DNA of 64,000 nt from CAZSSH01 sp964609825 (GTDB taxonomy: Bacteria > Verrucomicrobiota > Lentisphaeria > Victivallales > Victivallaceae): contig CAZSSH010000008.1 in NCBI GenBank assembly GCA_964609825.1, positions 62,001 through 126,000 of the forward strand, given 5' to 3'. The number at the start of each line of letters is the position of its first letter. The stretch's first letter is position 1. The position numbers and the translations under genes were made by a program. The notes beneath the pieces are model-generated. The model was not told the origin of the DNA. It worked only from the letters and a program-made list of their open reading frames with translations, and searched no databases. Positions 53,180 through 62,439 of the stretch are shown piece after piece.

Positions 53180-56100
53180 AGTTGCGGCACTTATTATTGT
53201 TACCGGCTTTGCTGCTGACCGCCGTGATACAGGCGCAAATCCTTCCTGACGGGCTGTATTACGAAAAAGTCGATTTTTTGCAAACCGCAAGCGAAGATTT
53301 GTACTTCACCTTTACCTTTGCCCCCGAGGATCAGGCCAAATTGACCGACGGGGTGCGTTATGAAATTAAAAACCTCGACAACACGCTGATCAAATCCGGC
53401 ACGGCCAAGGAATACCAAATTGACGGCAAGCTTGCCGTATACACCATCCTCGACAAAGCGGAAATGGCCAAGCTCCCCACCGGCTACTACAATCTTGCGA
53501 TTGCGCCGGCGGGAGAAACGGAAATGTTTGACATGAAATTTTATGTCGACACCACGCCGTACCGCTACCGCGCCGTTTATCTTTTGGACAACGCCGATGC
53601 CGAAGAATACGCCATGTGGCTGAATCAGGATTTTGCCGGGCAAATCGAGCCTTTGCACAGCTTCCCTGACCGCGGCGCGCCGGATCTTGTGGTAGTGTCA
53701 AGTTACCGGCCGGTGGACGAAGCGGCGGTGAAGCAACTTCAAAATTTTGTCGGCAACGGCGGCACGGTTTTAATGTTTGGCCTCAATCACCCGGATTTGG
53801 ACGCATTGAACCCCTTGAGCATCGACCGTGCCAAATCTTATAACAGCAAAGCATCCGCGCTCCAAAGCAAGCTTTTCCCCAAGCTGGACGGTCAAAATGT
53901 CTTTTTGATCAACGCCCAAACCGCGGACGGAGCCGAAACTCTGGCAACCGCGGCCGACGGAAAAACCGCGCTTGCCGTCAAACAAATTGGCAAAGGAAAA
54001 GTCTACGCGTTTGCCGGGGCAGTCAAGCCCAACGAGGCCTACGCCGCTTTGATCCAAAGCATTTTGGGAGCCAAGTACCAAAAGCAAATGCCGCGCCAAA
54101 TCAGCTATGACAGCGACGGCATGCAAATCGGCATCTCCGCCAACAACGTCGGCCGCTTCGGGTTCAGCAACAACGACCGGGTCAACGATATTTCGATTCG
54201 CCCGGAGCAGACTTTCCGGATGTGGGATTTTGAGCCGGACACCTTTGGCGTCAGCTTTACCGACGTTGACACTCCGTCCGAGATTTCCTGCAAAAGCGTC
54301 AATTTTTTGAGCAAAACCATGGCGGCGCGCGGCGGCCGCTTCGGCAAAGAAACCTTGATCACTTTTGGCCTAGGAACGCCGGGAGTGCTGTTTCAAAACC
54401 CGACCGCGCAAACCCTGCGCTTCGCCTCCCCGATGCTCCAAACCATCGCTTTTGTCAACCGCAAAAACGAATTGCAGACCTTTGCCGTCAACGGCCCGAT
54501 CCCCGATTTGAGCCAAATGACTCAAAACTATCTTTTGGTATGGTCGGCCAACGAGCGCTTTGACGCGTGGCCCTTGCTGATCACCTTTAACCGCAAAATC
54601 AAATCCTGCCAAACCGTCAACGGCGAACTCAAATTTGACTTTGCCAAACCCGGGTTGGAAATATCCGTCATGCCTTTGGCCGGGCTCAAACATTATCCGT
54701 CCAACCAATTGCCGCAGTGGGATCAAAAAGTCCTGTCGCGCTGGGCAAAAATGCTGGCGGCGCGAACCGTCGGCTGCGTGGAGAGCTTCAAAGAAACAGA
54801 CGGCAAAGTTTTGATCCGCAATCGCTTTGAGTATCTCTTAATCAACAACGACTGGGGCATCGAGCCCTTAAAAGTGGCCTTTTTGCCGCCGCTGGTGCCG
54901 ATCTATGCCAAGACCAAACTCGCCGCTTTCGACAAAGAATATCAGGACCTTGATTTCGCCACCTTTCACGGACCCTTGTACGGCATCTTCGGCAAGGATG
55001 TCTCAGAGTACACGCTTACCGTACCCGATCTTGCATACAATCTCCCGACTTCGCCGGTGGATCCGCGCCTTGAGGCCCCGATCAACCGCGCTTTGTTTGA
55101 GCGAATCATTGAGCACCTTAACACCGCCAAATTGTTGTGCATCCCCGCACGCAGCTTTTTGGTCGAGCCTCCTCCGGGCAAAACGATTCCCAACCGCGAC
55201 CTCAAAGCAGCGACCGAGGGGAAATTCACCGACGATACCCCCAGCTGGAAATACATTGATTTACACCTCACCCTGGGCGGAGTCACCGGCAATTTGATGT
55301 TTCGCCCTTACCTCAACGGGGTCCCCGGCAATGAGGACGTCAAACAACAGCTGGAGACCAAGATCAACCGCAATGTTCAGCGTGACATCGAGTACTTTAC
55401 CTACAAGACCTTTTTGCGTTACCGCAAAGAGCCGTTGAGCGGCAATGATTATCTTGCCGCCTTTATCGCCCCGGTGCGTTACGGCAACGGCTACCGGACG
55501 TTTCACGATATGAATGAAACTTGCGGCGTGGTGATGCAAACGTTGGCCTTGTACGATTTGATGTATCAGGACAAAGATTTTTTGGTCTCCAATCAGCGGT
55601 ATTTTGACCAATTCATAAGCTACATGCATTTGTACAACGACTGGACGTGGATGTGCTCGATGGCGGTCGAGTGGGGCATGGGCAACAACATTGACATGCT
55701 CAATGCCGAGCTGACGGCGTGGAGCGGCAAATACCGCATTGACCAGAGGCTGGGCCGCAAAGAAGAAGCCGCCTTTGACCGCTACATGGCCGCCAAAGCG
55801 GCGGCGGCGACCGGAGCCAGACTCTTTTTCGGCGACTTTTACAACTCGTTAAATTTCCCGATCCCGGCCCAGCTCAAACCGGTGATCCACGAGATGACCG
55901 GCGCCGGGCAGACCGTCGAGCGCAATCGCTATTTGCCCTATCAACTCTGTCAGGGCTACGGCGAGGGCTGGCCCTCGTTGTGGCCGGCCAAACTCGATAA
56001 AGGGACCCTCAAGCACACCTATGACGGCAAAGACCTCTACAGCACCAGCAAAGGCGTGCCGATGGAGCTTTTAAACCTCTATCGGTCGAGCCCGGAGATG

Positions 56101-56889
56101 ACGGCAATTTTGGTCAATTACGAAAACGTCTTCCGTGCTTACGCATACCAGGAAAATTACGCTTATTTATACACCCGCATCGCCGGAGCGGGCTACATCA
56201 ATCATGAGCCGCGCCAGGAAATTGAGAAGCGCCTCTACCGTGCCCTCAACTTTGGCGGCATGAGCGCCAAAAATCTCGGGATGGGCGTCGGCGACTGGGA
56301 AACCACCGCCATGACCATCCTCTTGGAGATGCTGCGAGAGAGTGCCGACAGCGACGACAGCCGTTTCACCGTCCCGGTATCGGACGAAAAAGGCGGCAAA
56401 ATCCTCTGGGAAGCGGTCGAACCCAAAGCGGGAAGCGGTCAAGCCAAGCCCTCAAGCCAAACCGTTACCGCCGACAAGGAGCCCGCCAATGTCGGCAACG
56501 GTTTCTCAGCCGTCAAAATCACGATGGATGCCCCGGCAGCGGGCAATGTCCCGGTGATCTTCACCCGCTTTGACAAGGCCAAGGTAATCGGCCAAAACTG
56601 CCGGGCGCTGAGTTTCCTCATCAAGTCCTACGATGCGGGCGGCGCGATTGACATCGCCTTGCCCGAGACCAATTGGAAAAAAACGCCGATTGTCAGTGTC
56701 AAAATCGATGACTCGATGCGCAATTTCAAACGCGTCCGCCTCGAGTTCGACCGCGATTTCAAGTTTAACAAACTTGGGCTGACGGTCAAAGACATCCGCG
56801 GCGAACTCTTTCTCTACAACGGCCAAGTCCCCGGCCCGGAGCGCCGTCCGGTCACCGTTTACTTGGACGACATCCGCTTTGAGCAATAA
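53176..56889 (+). CDS. Large secreted protein of unknown family, possible polysaccharide-degrading enzyme
   Basis: A 1237-aa exported protein (signal peptide MKLRHLLLLPALLLTAVIQA). Residues ~30-120 are an Ig-like beta module. Residues ~135-300 resemble a glutamine-amidotransferase-like fold (PDLVVVSSYRPVDE, NFVGNGGTVLMFGLNHPD). A beta-rich middle follows. Residues ~740-1000 are helical with YRTFHDMNETCGVVMQTLAL and WTWMCSMAVEWGMGNNIDML, reminiscent of alpha/alpha-toroid glycosidases or lyases. The last ~160 residues look like a CBM11/CBM-type sandwich ending VTVYLDDIRFEQ. I cannot place it in a known GH or PL family. It is coupled to the pseudopilin upstream and last in the LacI operon. Confidence 0.7.
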   Translation: MKLRHLLLLPALLLTAVIQAQILPDGLYYEKVDFLQTASEDLYFTFTFAPEDQAKLTDGVRYEIKNLDNTLIKSGTAKEYQIDGKLAVYTILDKAEMAKLPTGYYNLAIAPAGETEMFDMKFYVDTTPYRYRAVYLLDNADAEEYAMWLNQDFAGQIEPLHSFPDRGAPDLVVVSSYRPVDEAAVKQLQNFVGNGGTVLMFGLNHPDLDALNPLSIDRAKSYNSKASALQSKLFPKLDGQNVFLINAQTADGAETLATAADGKTALAVKQIGKGKVYAFAGAVKPNEAYAALIQSILGAKYQKQMPRQISYDSDGMQIGISANNVGRFGFSNNDRVNDISIRPEQTFRMWDFEPDTFGVSFTDVDTPSEISCKSVNFLSKTMAARGGRFGKETLITFGLGTPGVLFQNPTAQTLRFASPMLQTIAFVNRKNELQTFAVNGPIPDLSQMTQNYLLVWSANERFDAWPLLITFNRKIKSCQTVNGELKFDFAKPGLEISVMPLAGLKHYPSNQLPQWDQKVLSRWAKMLAARTVGCVESFKETDGKVLIRNRFEYLLINNDWGIEPLKVAFLPPLVPIYAKTKLAAFDKEYQDLDFATFHGPLYGIFGKDVSEYTLTVPDLAYNLPTSPVDPRLEAPINRALFERIIEHLNTAKLLCIPARSFLVEPPPGKTIPNRDLKAATEGKFTDDTPSWKYIDLHLTLGGVTGNLMFRPYLNGVPGNEDVKQQLETKINRNVQRDIEYFTYKTFLRYRKEPLSGNDYLAAFIAPVRYGNGYRTFHDMNETCGVVMQTLALYDLMYQDKDFLVSNQRYFDQFISYMHLYNDWTWMCSMAVEWGMGNNIDMLNAELTAWSGKYRIDQRLGRKEEAAFDRYMAAKAAAATGARLFFGDFYNSLNFPIPAQLKPVIHEMTGAGQTVERNRYLPYQLCQGYGEGWPSLWPAKLDKGTLKHTYDGKDLYSTSKGVPMELLNLYRSSPEMTAILVNYENVFRAYAYQENYAYLYTRIAGAGYINHEPRQEIEKRLYRALNFGGMSAKNLGMGVGDWETTAMTILLEMLRESADSDDSRFTVPVSDEKGGKILWEAVEPKAGSGQAKPSSQTVTADKEPANVGNGFSAVKITMDAPAAGNVPVIFTRFDKAKVIGQNCRALSFLIKSYDAGGAIDIALPETNWKKTPIVSVKIDDSMRNFKRVRLEFDRDFKFNKLGLTVKDIRGELFLYNGQVPGPERRPVTVYLDDIRFEQ

Positions 56890-56913
56890 TCTTTGCCGCA
56901 CCCGACTGCGCCC

Positions 56914-56938
56914 GTCCCGCCGGACCGGCGCGGTTTTT
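56914..56938 (+). terminator. Terminator of LacI-pseudopilin operon
   Basis: GC-rich hairpin with a CGCC/GGCG core around GGACC, followed by five T. The stem is short with a mismatch, so strength is moderate. Confidence 0.55.
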
Positions 56939-57045
56939 CTTTGTCCATAGGAAAAAGCAGACAAATCATATTATTTTACATTACTCTGAAACAAAAATGT
57001 AGCTTTGTATCAACCCCAATGTCCCTATCCACCGAAATTATCATC

Positions 57046-57081
57046 AAAAAAAAGCCCGGCGTTGTCATCGCAACGCCGGGC
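57046..57081 (-). terminator. Strong terminator of minus-strand GH operon
   Basis: Perfect 11-base stem GCCCGGCGTTG / CAACGCCGGGC with a six-base loop (57054-57081), followed on the minus strand by eight T (57046-57053). It lies directly after the stop of the 956-aa hydrolase. Confidence 0.92.
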
Positions 57082-57094
57082 GGTTGGTGTTTTA

Positions 57095-59965
57095 CTACTC
57101 AAGTTTAAACTTTCGGTAGATAAAGGGATATTTGGTTTCGCCGATCCCCTCGGTGAGCCCGAGCCAATAGCGGCGGCCCTGCCCGTTGTTTTGGTTGATG
57201 ATAAAGTTGAGGCCGAAGATCCGCCCTTTTTGCGGCTTGAGTTGCTCCATTTGACTCCACGGGATGGCGAGGAAGTATCTGGTGTGACCGTTTTCGTGCT
57301 TGATGTCCACTTTGACGTCAGTTAATACTTGCCCCATATCCTTTTGCGGGGAGTAGGTCTTGGCGACCTGCGGCCCCTTGGGGCCCAGCCAGGCGATGAA
57401 CTCGACATCGTTTTGGTTGAATTCAAACACCCCCTCGGGGGCGTCATTCATGGTGTCGATCGCCAATTGCAGAGAGTCACCGCCCCACGCACGGTAGACC
57501 TCGGATTTCTGAAAATGCACCGGATCGGTGACATCAACGCTGAAGTAAAAATACTTGTCGTCATACCCTGCTTCAAAAGCGGCGCTCAAGTCCGCCGGGG
57601 AACCCCACCCGATATTGGGGTCAGGGGGATAAATATATTTGCGCTCGGCCAACATCATCGGTTTAGCCCCGACGTTGGCCGGATCGGCGACCAAAGCGGC
57701 CTTGAGGAAATTGCTTTGATCGTACTCGACCTTGACCTCGCCCGAGGAGGTCGCAAAGTTGATCACGGCCGTCGGCGGCACATTTTTGTCAAAAGTTAGC
57801 GCAAGCGACTTGGCCGCGCCGGGCTGCAAGCTCATGCTCTGCTTGGCAACGCCGGGAGCGCTGACCGTGACATCGAGTTTTTTAGGCAAATTGTTTTTGA
57901 TCAACCCAAACAAGTGTTTGCCGTCGTCCATAAAAAAGGTGACGCTGAATGGCACCATGTCAATATCGACATCCTTTAACAGGGCCATCACATCGCCCTT
58001 GCTCTCCACCCAGAGCGGAGTTTCGCTCACCGGGATCACGCTTTTGCCGTCCTTGAGCTCAATTTTGACCGGATTGCCGAATAGATCGGTGACAGTTAAA
58101 TCCTGCGGTTTGGCATTTAACGCGATTTCACGGACGCTCCCCTTGCTGCGCCAGACAGCGGCAAAGACGTTGCCGTCACGCCCGGCAAAGGGATAAACGC
58201 GCAAATCCGACTCAAACACCGGCGGCAATGCTTTGGCCCCCTCGAGGCGGCTGGCGATGTTGGCGTAAAAAACGGTGGCGGCCAACGGCTCAAACTCACT
58301 GCGCCACAAACCGTACTGATAATAATCGCGCTCATAGCAGCCCTGCGCTTTGAACCACATGATTTTATCGACCTCCGGCACCGATTTGATTAAAATCAAT
58401 GCCCGGGCGATGTAGTTGGAGTAGGTGCGCAAGGTGTCGCTGTCCAAGGCTTCGCGCCGGTCAAAACCCCAGCCGATTTCGCCCGCCCACAGCTTTTTGT
58501 CGCCGCGCACTTTGGCCTTGTCGATCATCCGCTCCCGGATATACGAGTCGGGGGCGACCGCCGGGAGTTTGGGTCCCAGGTATCGGCTCCCGATGTACGG
58601 GTGCGGCGCCATAATGTCATAGTCTTTGCCGCCCTTGACATTGGCCGCGTTGACAAAGGTGGAGTCAGCCGAACCACCGGAAACCGACATCGCTCCCACC
58701 GGCATATCGGGCCGGGCGTCATGAAACATTTTCCCGGCCAAACCGACGATTTCGCCGTAATAAGTTGCCGAATCAAGATAATTGGTTTTAAGCTTGTCGG
58801 GGTAGCCCAAGTCGGGCTCATTCTCGATTTCCCAGGCCAAGACGTTGGGAGGAACGGCTTTGCTTAACGCATTAATAAAGTTGCGCAGCGCCTCCGGGTC
58901 CTTGAGTTTGCCGTCGGGCAAACGGTAAAACGGCGGTAAATGCTCAATGATTTTTAAGCCGTAATAAACGGCAATGCCGTTGTCGCCGAGATTTTTCAGG
59001 TCGTCCATCGAAAAAGTGTAGACGCCGGGAGATTTCTCCATCCAATTCCACCCCGGCATCGAGCGCACCCACTTGACCCCGATGCGCGGCAAGGCGGCGT
59101 TTTCGACCCGGCTGCTGTCGCTGTGGGTGCCGAACGAGGATTGGGCGGGTGCGATTTTTAAGGGCTCAGGCACCACACCAACGGGCATCGCGTCGGCGGC
59201 CAATACTTTACCGTCCTTGCCGATCAATTTGGCGTCAATGATGTAATACCCTTTTTTGAGCTCCGGCAAATAATTGAAATCGACCGTCACGGTGTTGCCT
59301 GGAGCGAGATCGACGTCAACGGTTTTGGCGCTGACTCTTTGGCCGTAAAAATCAAACGCCGCCAGCTCCAGTTTGCCCGCCAGCGCCTCGCTCCCGAAGT
59401 TGCCCGCGCCGATTTTGACCGGCTTCAGCGCGTCCGACGCAAGCACGATATTGCCGGGTGTGCCGGTAGGCTCGATCAAGGTTTGAAAGGTTTTGGCATT
59501 GGCGTAAGTTTCCGGGATGGTCCCCTCGTTGAGCACAAGATCATCAATCTGGGCGGTTGCTCCCGCGGGCAAGGCAAAGCCGAAATAAATGTCGCGGTCT
59601 TTGGGCTGTTTGGGAATTTTGATCACATATTGCCGCAACGCGGGGCCGAGCTCAAGGGTCTGCGGCGCCAGCAAATTGCCGTATAACACGTGATAAATGG
59701 TAACCGTAAGTGAAACCGGCTGCGGCGACCGCGCCATGAAGCTCAAAACGTACTCTTTGTCGGCCTTGATGATATCATAATAAATATCGCTGTGGTTGTA
59801 GGCGCGGTTAAGCTCCAGCATATTTTTGCCGTCAAACACGATTTGTTTGCCGCCCAAAAAGCGGTTGGTGCCAAACTCAAAGGAGCTGTCGCCGGGAAAC
59901 AAGTTTTGCGCGCCGAGGTCAAGCATGGCCAGCAGCACGGCAGCGGTGAATAATTGTCGTTTCAT
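57095..59965 (-). CDS. Secreted multi-domain clan GH-A glycoside hydrolase with CBM modules
   Basis: A 956-aa exported enzyme (signal peptide MKRQLFTAAVLLAMLDLGA). An N-terminal CBM4/9-like module begins NLFPGDSSFEFGTNRFLGG and ends AQIDDLVLNEG near residue 150. A beta linker leads to a TIM barrel (about 270-600) with acid/base Glu in EIENEPDLGYP (near 382) and nucleophile Glu in LWAGEIGWG (near 494), as in GH39/GH5-like hydrolases. Two beta regions follow, then a C-terminal CBM9-like domain (about 760-956; AGYDDKYFYFSVDVTDPVHF and WGGDSLQLAIDT). Third gene of a minus-strand operon after a pseudopilin and a CBM-like protein. Substrate unknown. Confidence 0.82.
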   Translation of the reverse strand: MKRQLFTAAVLLAMLDLGAQNLFPGDSSFEFGTNRFLGGKQIVFDGKNMLELNRAYNHSDIYYDIIKADKEYVLSFMARSPQPVSLTVTIYHVLYGNLLAPQTLELGPALRQYVIKIPKQPKDRDIYFGFALPAGATAQIDDLVLNEGTIPETYANAKTFQTLIEPTGTPGNIVLASDALKPVKIGAGNFGSEALAGKLELAAFDFYGQRVSAKTVDVDLAPGNTVTVDFNYLPELKKGYYIIDAKLIGKDGKVLAADAMPVGVVPEPLKIAPAQSSFGTHSDSSRVENAALPRIGVKWVRSMPGWNWMEKSPGVYTFSMDDLKNLGDNGIAVYYGLKIIEHLPPFYRLPDGKLKDPEALRNFINALSKAVPPNVLAWEIENEPDLGYPDKLKTNYLDSATYYGEIVGLAGKMFHDARPDMPVGAMSVSGGSADSTFVNAANVKGGKDYDIMAPHPYIGSRYLGPKLPAVAPDSYIRERMIDKAKVRGDKKLWAGEIGWGFDRREALDSDTLRTYSNYIARALILIKSVPEVDKIMWFKAQGCYERDYYQYGLWRSEFEPLAATVFYANIASRLEGAKALPPVFESDLRVYPFAGRDGNVFAAVWRSKGSVREIALNAKPQDLTVTDLFGNPVKIELKDGKSVIPVSETPLWVESKGDVMALLKDVDIDMVPFSVTFFMDDGKHLFGLIKNNLPKKLDVTVSAPGVAKQSMSLQPGAAKSLALTFDKNVPPTAVINFATSSGEVKVEYDQSNFLKAALVADPANVGAKPMMLAERKYIYPPDPNIGWGSPADLSAAFEAGYDDKYFYFSVDVTDPVHFQKSEVYRAWGGDSLQLAIDTMNDAPEGVFEFNQNDVEFIAWLGPKGPQVAKTYSPQKDMGQVLTDVKVDIKHENGHTRYFLAIPWSQMEQLKPQKGRIFGLNFIINQNNGQGRRYWLGLTEGIGETKYPFIYRKFKLE

Positions 59966-59976
59966 GATCCATCCTG

Positions 59977-60546
59977 TTATTCTTTAACCGCAAATGACAC
60001 GGCGTCAATCTTGAGTTCGCCGATGCCCGGATTTTTGTTTTGGAAGTAAACGGCGATACGGTCGGTCTTGGGGTCGATCGCCGACGCCGGAACCGTGTAA
60101 GTGAACTCCTGCCAGCCAAACGTCCCGGCGGCTTTGCCCGCCAAAAAATCGGTGACGCCGGGTCGCCCGGCGCTTGCCCAGCCGATTACCTTGGATTTTT
60201 TATCCACCACCGGCTCATACTGGAGAAGCTGTACTTCAATCGATTTTCCCGGCAAATTTTCGCCGGCGAGTTTAAACGTCATTACATAATCTTTGCCGGG
60301 CTGTATCGTAAAGGCATTGGTGCGGATGAAACGCTTTTGCATATTTCCGGGCTCGGTAAAGACGAAGTATTTGGCGCCCTCCGGCGCACCCTCGGTCTCA
60401 ATCCTGCCCGGGAGCGGCAAACCTTTATACTCCTCATAACTCCAGGTCTTGATGTCCTCTTCAAAACCGCCGTTGGTCACCAGATTATCGGCGGCGCCCA
60501 AGCCGAACGCTCCGGCCAAACTCATTACAATGATTGCATGTTTCAT
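59977..60546 (-). CDS. Secreted single-domain CBM4/9-like protein
   Basis: A 189-aa exported protein: signal peptide MKHAIIVMSLAGAFGLGA, then NLVTNGGFEEDIKTWSYEEY, the standard opening of CBM4/9-type modules. It closes with IGELKIDAVSFAVKE, the typical final strand. The whole mature protein is this one module, without catalytic domain, so it is probably a glycan-binding accessory to the adjacent hydrolase, whose start lies 11 bases downstream of its stop. It corresponds in position and size to the secreted protein at 51932 in the other cassette. Confidence 0.82.
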   Translation of the reverse strand: MKHAIIVMSLAGAFGLGAADNLVTNGGFEEDIKTWSYEEYKGLPLPGRIETEGAPEGAKYFVFTEPGNMQKRFIRTNAFTIQPGKDYVMTFKLAGENLPGKSIEVQLLQYEPVVDKKSKVIGWASAGRPGVTDFLAGKAAGTFGWQEFTYTVPASAIDPKTDRIAVYFQNKNPGIGELKIDAVSFAVKE

Positions 60547-60570
60547 CTCTCAACAATATCCTTTCCGTGA

Positions 60571-61299
60571 TCAAAGACCTTCATTCATCGCAAAGAACGG
60601 ATCCCAGGCAGTCCCCCAGGAACTCGACGAAACATCTCCGGTACGCCGTAAAAATTGATCATTGGCGTGACCGTCTGCATACACCACGTTAAAGCGGGTT
60701 TTGTTGGCATGCCGTTCACCAACCTGCCAACGGCCGACCACCCCGTTGTAATGATTGGCACCATAGATCACGTCCATGAACGAGCGGTAAGCCGACGGCT
60801 TTTTGATCCGGTTGATCTTGAGATAGGGGTAGGTCGTCAACGAACCGGCGGTGCCGTTATAACCGTTGATCCCGTATTGAAACCACGCCACGCTGCCGGT
60901 ACCGCCGACAACCGCTGCCTTGTTAACCTCGGCGTTAAACGGCTCGTAAACCGACGGACAACTCAACGATTTGGGATAACTCAAACCGTAATTGATCCCT
61001 TTAAATTTATCCGGTCGATAGGGAACCAAAAGCTCAAACCCGGGACGCACCGCCGCAGTCCCGTCAAAAAACTTGTAATACGGCGCCATGGCGGGGACCG
61101 CGTAGTCACCGTTGTCCTGAGAATATCCCGCCGAAGCGAGCCCCAATTGCTTCAAGTTGTTAAAGCAGTTGGTGTCCCGCGCTTTTTCGCGTGCCTGATT
61201 CAAGGCCGGCAGCAGCATCGACGCCAAAATGGCGATGATGGCGATGACCACCAGGAGCTCGATCAGAGTAAAATTGTTGCGAATTGATTGATTTCCCAT
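60571..61299 (-). CDS. Prepilin-type pseudopilin-like protein
   Basis: A 242-aa protein. Leader MGNQSIRNN, then FTLIELLVVIAIIAILASML with Glu5, and CFNNLKQLGLASAGYSQDNG as in its homologues here. The C-terminal motif is RHANKTRFNVVYADGHAND, with 11 residues between His and Asp-Gly rather than nine. Predicted to be cleaved after the leader and assembled or anchored in the envelope. First gene of the minus-strand operon pseudopilin, CBM-like, GH-A hydrolase. Ribosome site AAAGGGGAG precedes the ATG. Confidence 0.9.
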   Translation of the reverse strand: MGNQSIRNNFTLIELLVVIAIIAILASMLLPALNQAREKARDTNCFNNLKQLGLASAGYSQDNGDYAVPAMAPYYKFFDGTAAVRPGFELLVPYRPDKFKGINYGLSYPKSLSCPSVYEPFNAEVNKAAVVGGTGSVAWFQYGINGYNGTAGSLTTYPYLKINRIKKPSAYRSFMDVIYGANHYNGVVGRWQVGERHANKTRFNVVYADGHANDQFLRRTGDVSSSSWGTAWDPFFAMNEGL

Positions 61300-61351
61300 T
61301 TTTCTCCCCTTTCCGTGATATTTTGTCTCAGTTTCAAATGTATCTGTAATA

Positions 61352-61379
61352 ATTATAGCAAAAAAAAATCAAAAAGCAA
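61352..61379 (-). promoter_or_regulatory. Promoter of pseudopilin-CBM-hydrolase operon
   Basis: Minus strand TTGCTT (61374-61379), 16 bases, TATAAT (61352-61357) with TGC directly upstream of the -10. Confidence 0.6.
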
Positions 61380-61463
61380 CCATAATTTGATATTTTTTAT
61401 AAATTTTTTTTGCATGATGGAAAAAAAATTGCCATTTTATTTACCTTTTTTGATATTTACCCC

Positions 61464-61492
61464 TTGATTTTCATCAAAAAAATGTGTATAAT
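61464..61492 (+). promoter_or_regulatory. Promoter of Gfo/Idh/MocA gene with overlapping palindrome
   Basis: TTGATT (61464-61469), 17 bases, TATAAT (61487-61492). A perfect palindrome TTGAT-TTTC-ATCAA (61464-61477) covers the -35 and is a candidate operator. Confidence 0.55.
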
Positions 61493-61525
61493 ATAGGAAA
61501 GCAAATCTTTTGAGGAGAAATCAAA

Positions 61526-62431
61526 ATGCTCAATATCGCACTCATCGGCGCCGGCAAACACTCGGAGCTCCATCACGGCCCCGCATTGCAGACATTGCGC
61601 CACGTATTAAAACGGGTCACGGTAACCGACCTCAATTTAGCTGCCGCCCGGCGCTATCAGGGACTTTTTCAGCTGGATCAGGCGTATGACGACGTGGAGA
61701 CGATGCTCCGCGCCGAGCGGCCGGATGCAGTGATTGCGGTCACTCCCGAGGCGGTGACCGGTCAAATTTTTCGGCAGCTTCTTCCCTATCAACTTCCCAT
61801 GCTGATGGAGAAACCCTTTGGCCAAACCTTGACCGAAACACGTGAACTTCAGCAGCTTGCCGCAACGCATCAGGCGCGGGTGATGATCTCCTTTAACCGC
61901 CGTTTTGCCCCGGTGATCGCTCAGATCAATGCCTATCTTGCAGGTAAAAAAATCAATCATATTTCAGGATTGATGACCCGTCACCAACGTTTCGACCATG
62001 ATTTTGTCACCGCTACCAGTATCCACATGCTTGATACCATCGACTTTTTGGCGGGCGACCGGCAAGTCAAAGAGGTCCGGAGCCAGATTAACGGCAACGA
62101 CGTCACCGCCATCGGCCGTTTTGACGACAGCCTTGACTTTTCGCTCGTCATCCGCCCCAATACGGGTTATATGTCCGAGTGTTACCGCCTTTTCGGCGAA
62201 AATTTCATGATTGACAGCGACTATTTCCGCGGCTTCACCATTTATGAGGATAATTTGATCGTCAAGGAGTTCCGCTTCGGCGTCACCGAGACTTTAGCCG
62301 AGCGCGAAGGTGCAATTGCGGAATTGGCCGCTTTTATCCGTCAAGTTGAGAGCGGCACAAAGCAATTTTCGCCTGCACCGCAGGACGCGGTCAACGCCGC
62401 CATGTTTGCCCAGGCATTGTTAAATCAATAG
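61526..62431 (+). CDS. Gfo/Idh/MocA family NAD(P)-dependent oxidoreductase
   Basis: A 301-aa dehydrogenase of sugars or sugar acids. The Rossmann nucleotide site NIALIGAGKHSELHHG starts at residue 3 and the family motif EKP is at 95-97 (MLMEKPFGQ). RFDHDFVTATSIHMLDTIDF near 155-175 holds the likely catalytic His in its SIHMLD segment. It is slightly shorter than the usual 330-380 aa. The GAGGAG ribosome site is good. It is followed after eight bases by a heparinase-like lyase, so it probably processes a sugar released from an acidic or modified polysaccharide. Confidence 0.87.
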   Translation: MLNIALIGAGKHSELHHGPALQTLRHVLKRVTVTDLNLAAARRYQGLFQLDQAYDDVETMLRAERPDAVIAVTPEAVTGQIFRQLLPYQLPMLMEKPFGQTLTETRELQQLAATHQARVMISFNRRFAPVIAQINAYLAGKKINHISGLMTRHQRFDHDFVTATSIHMLDTIDFLAGDRQVKEVRSQINGNDVTAIGRFDDSLDFSLVIRPNTGYMSECYRLFGENFMIDSDYFRGFTIYEDNLIVKEFRFGVTETLAEREGAIAELAAFIRQVESGTKQFSPAPQDAVNAAMFAQALLNQ

Positions 62432-62439
62432 GAGATATC

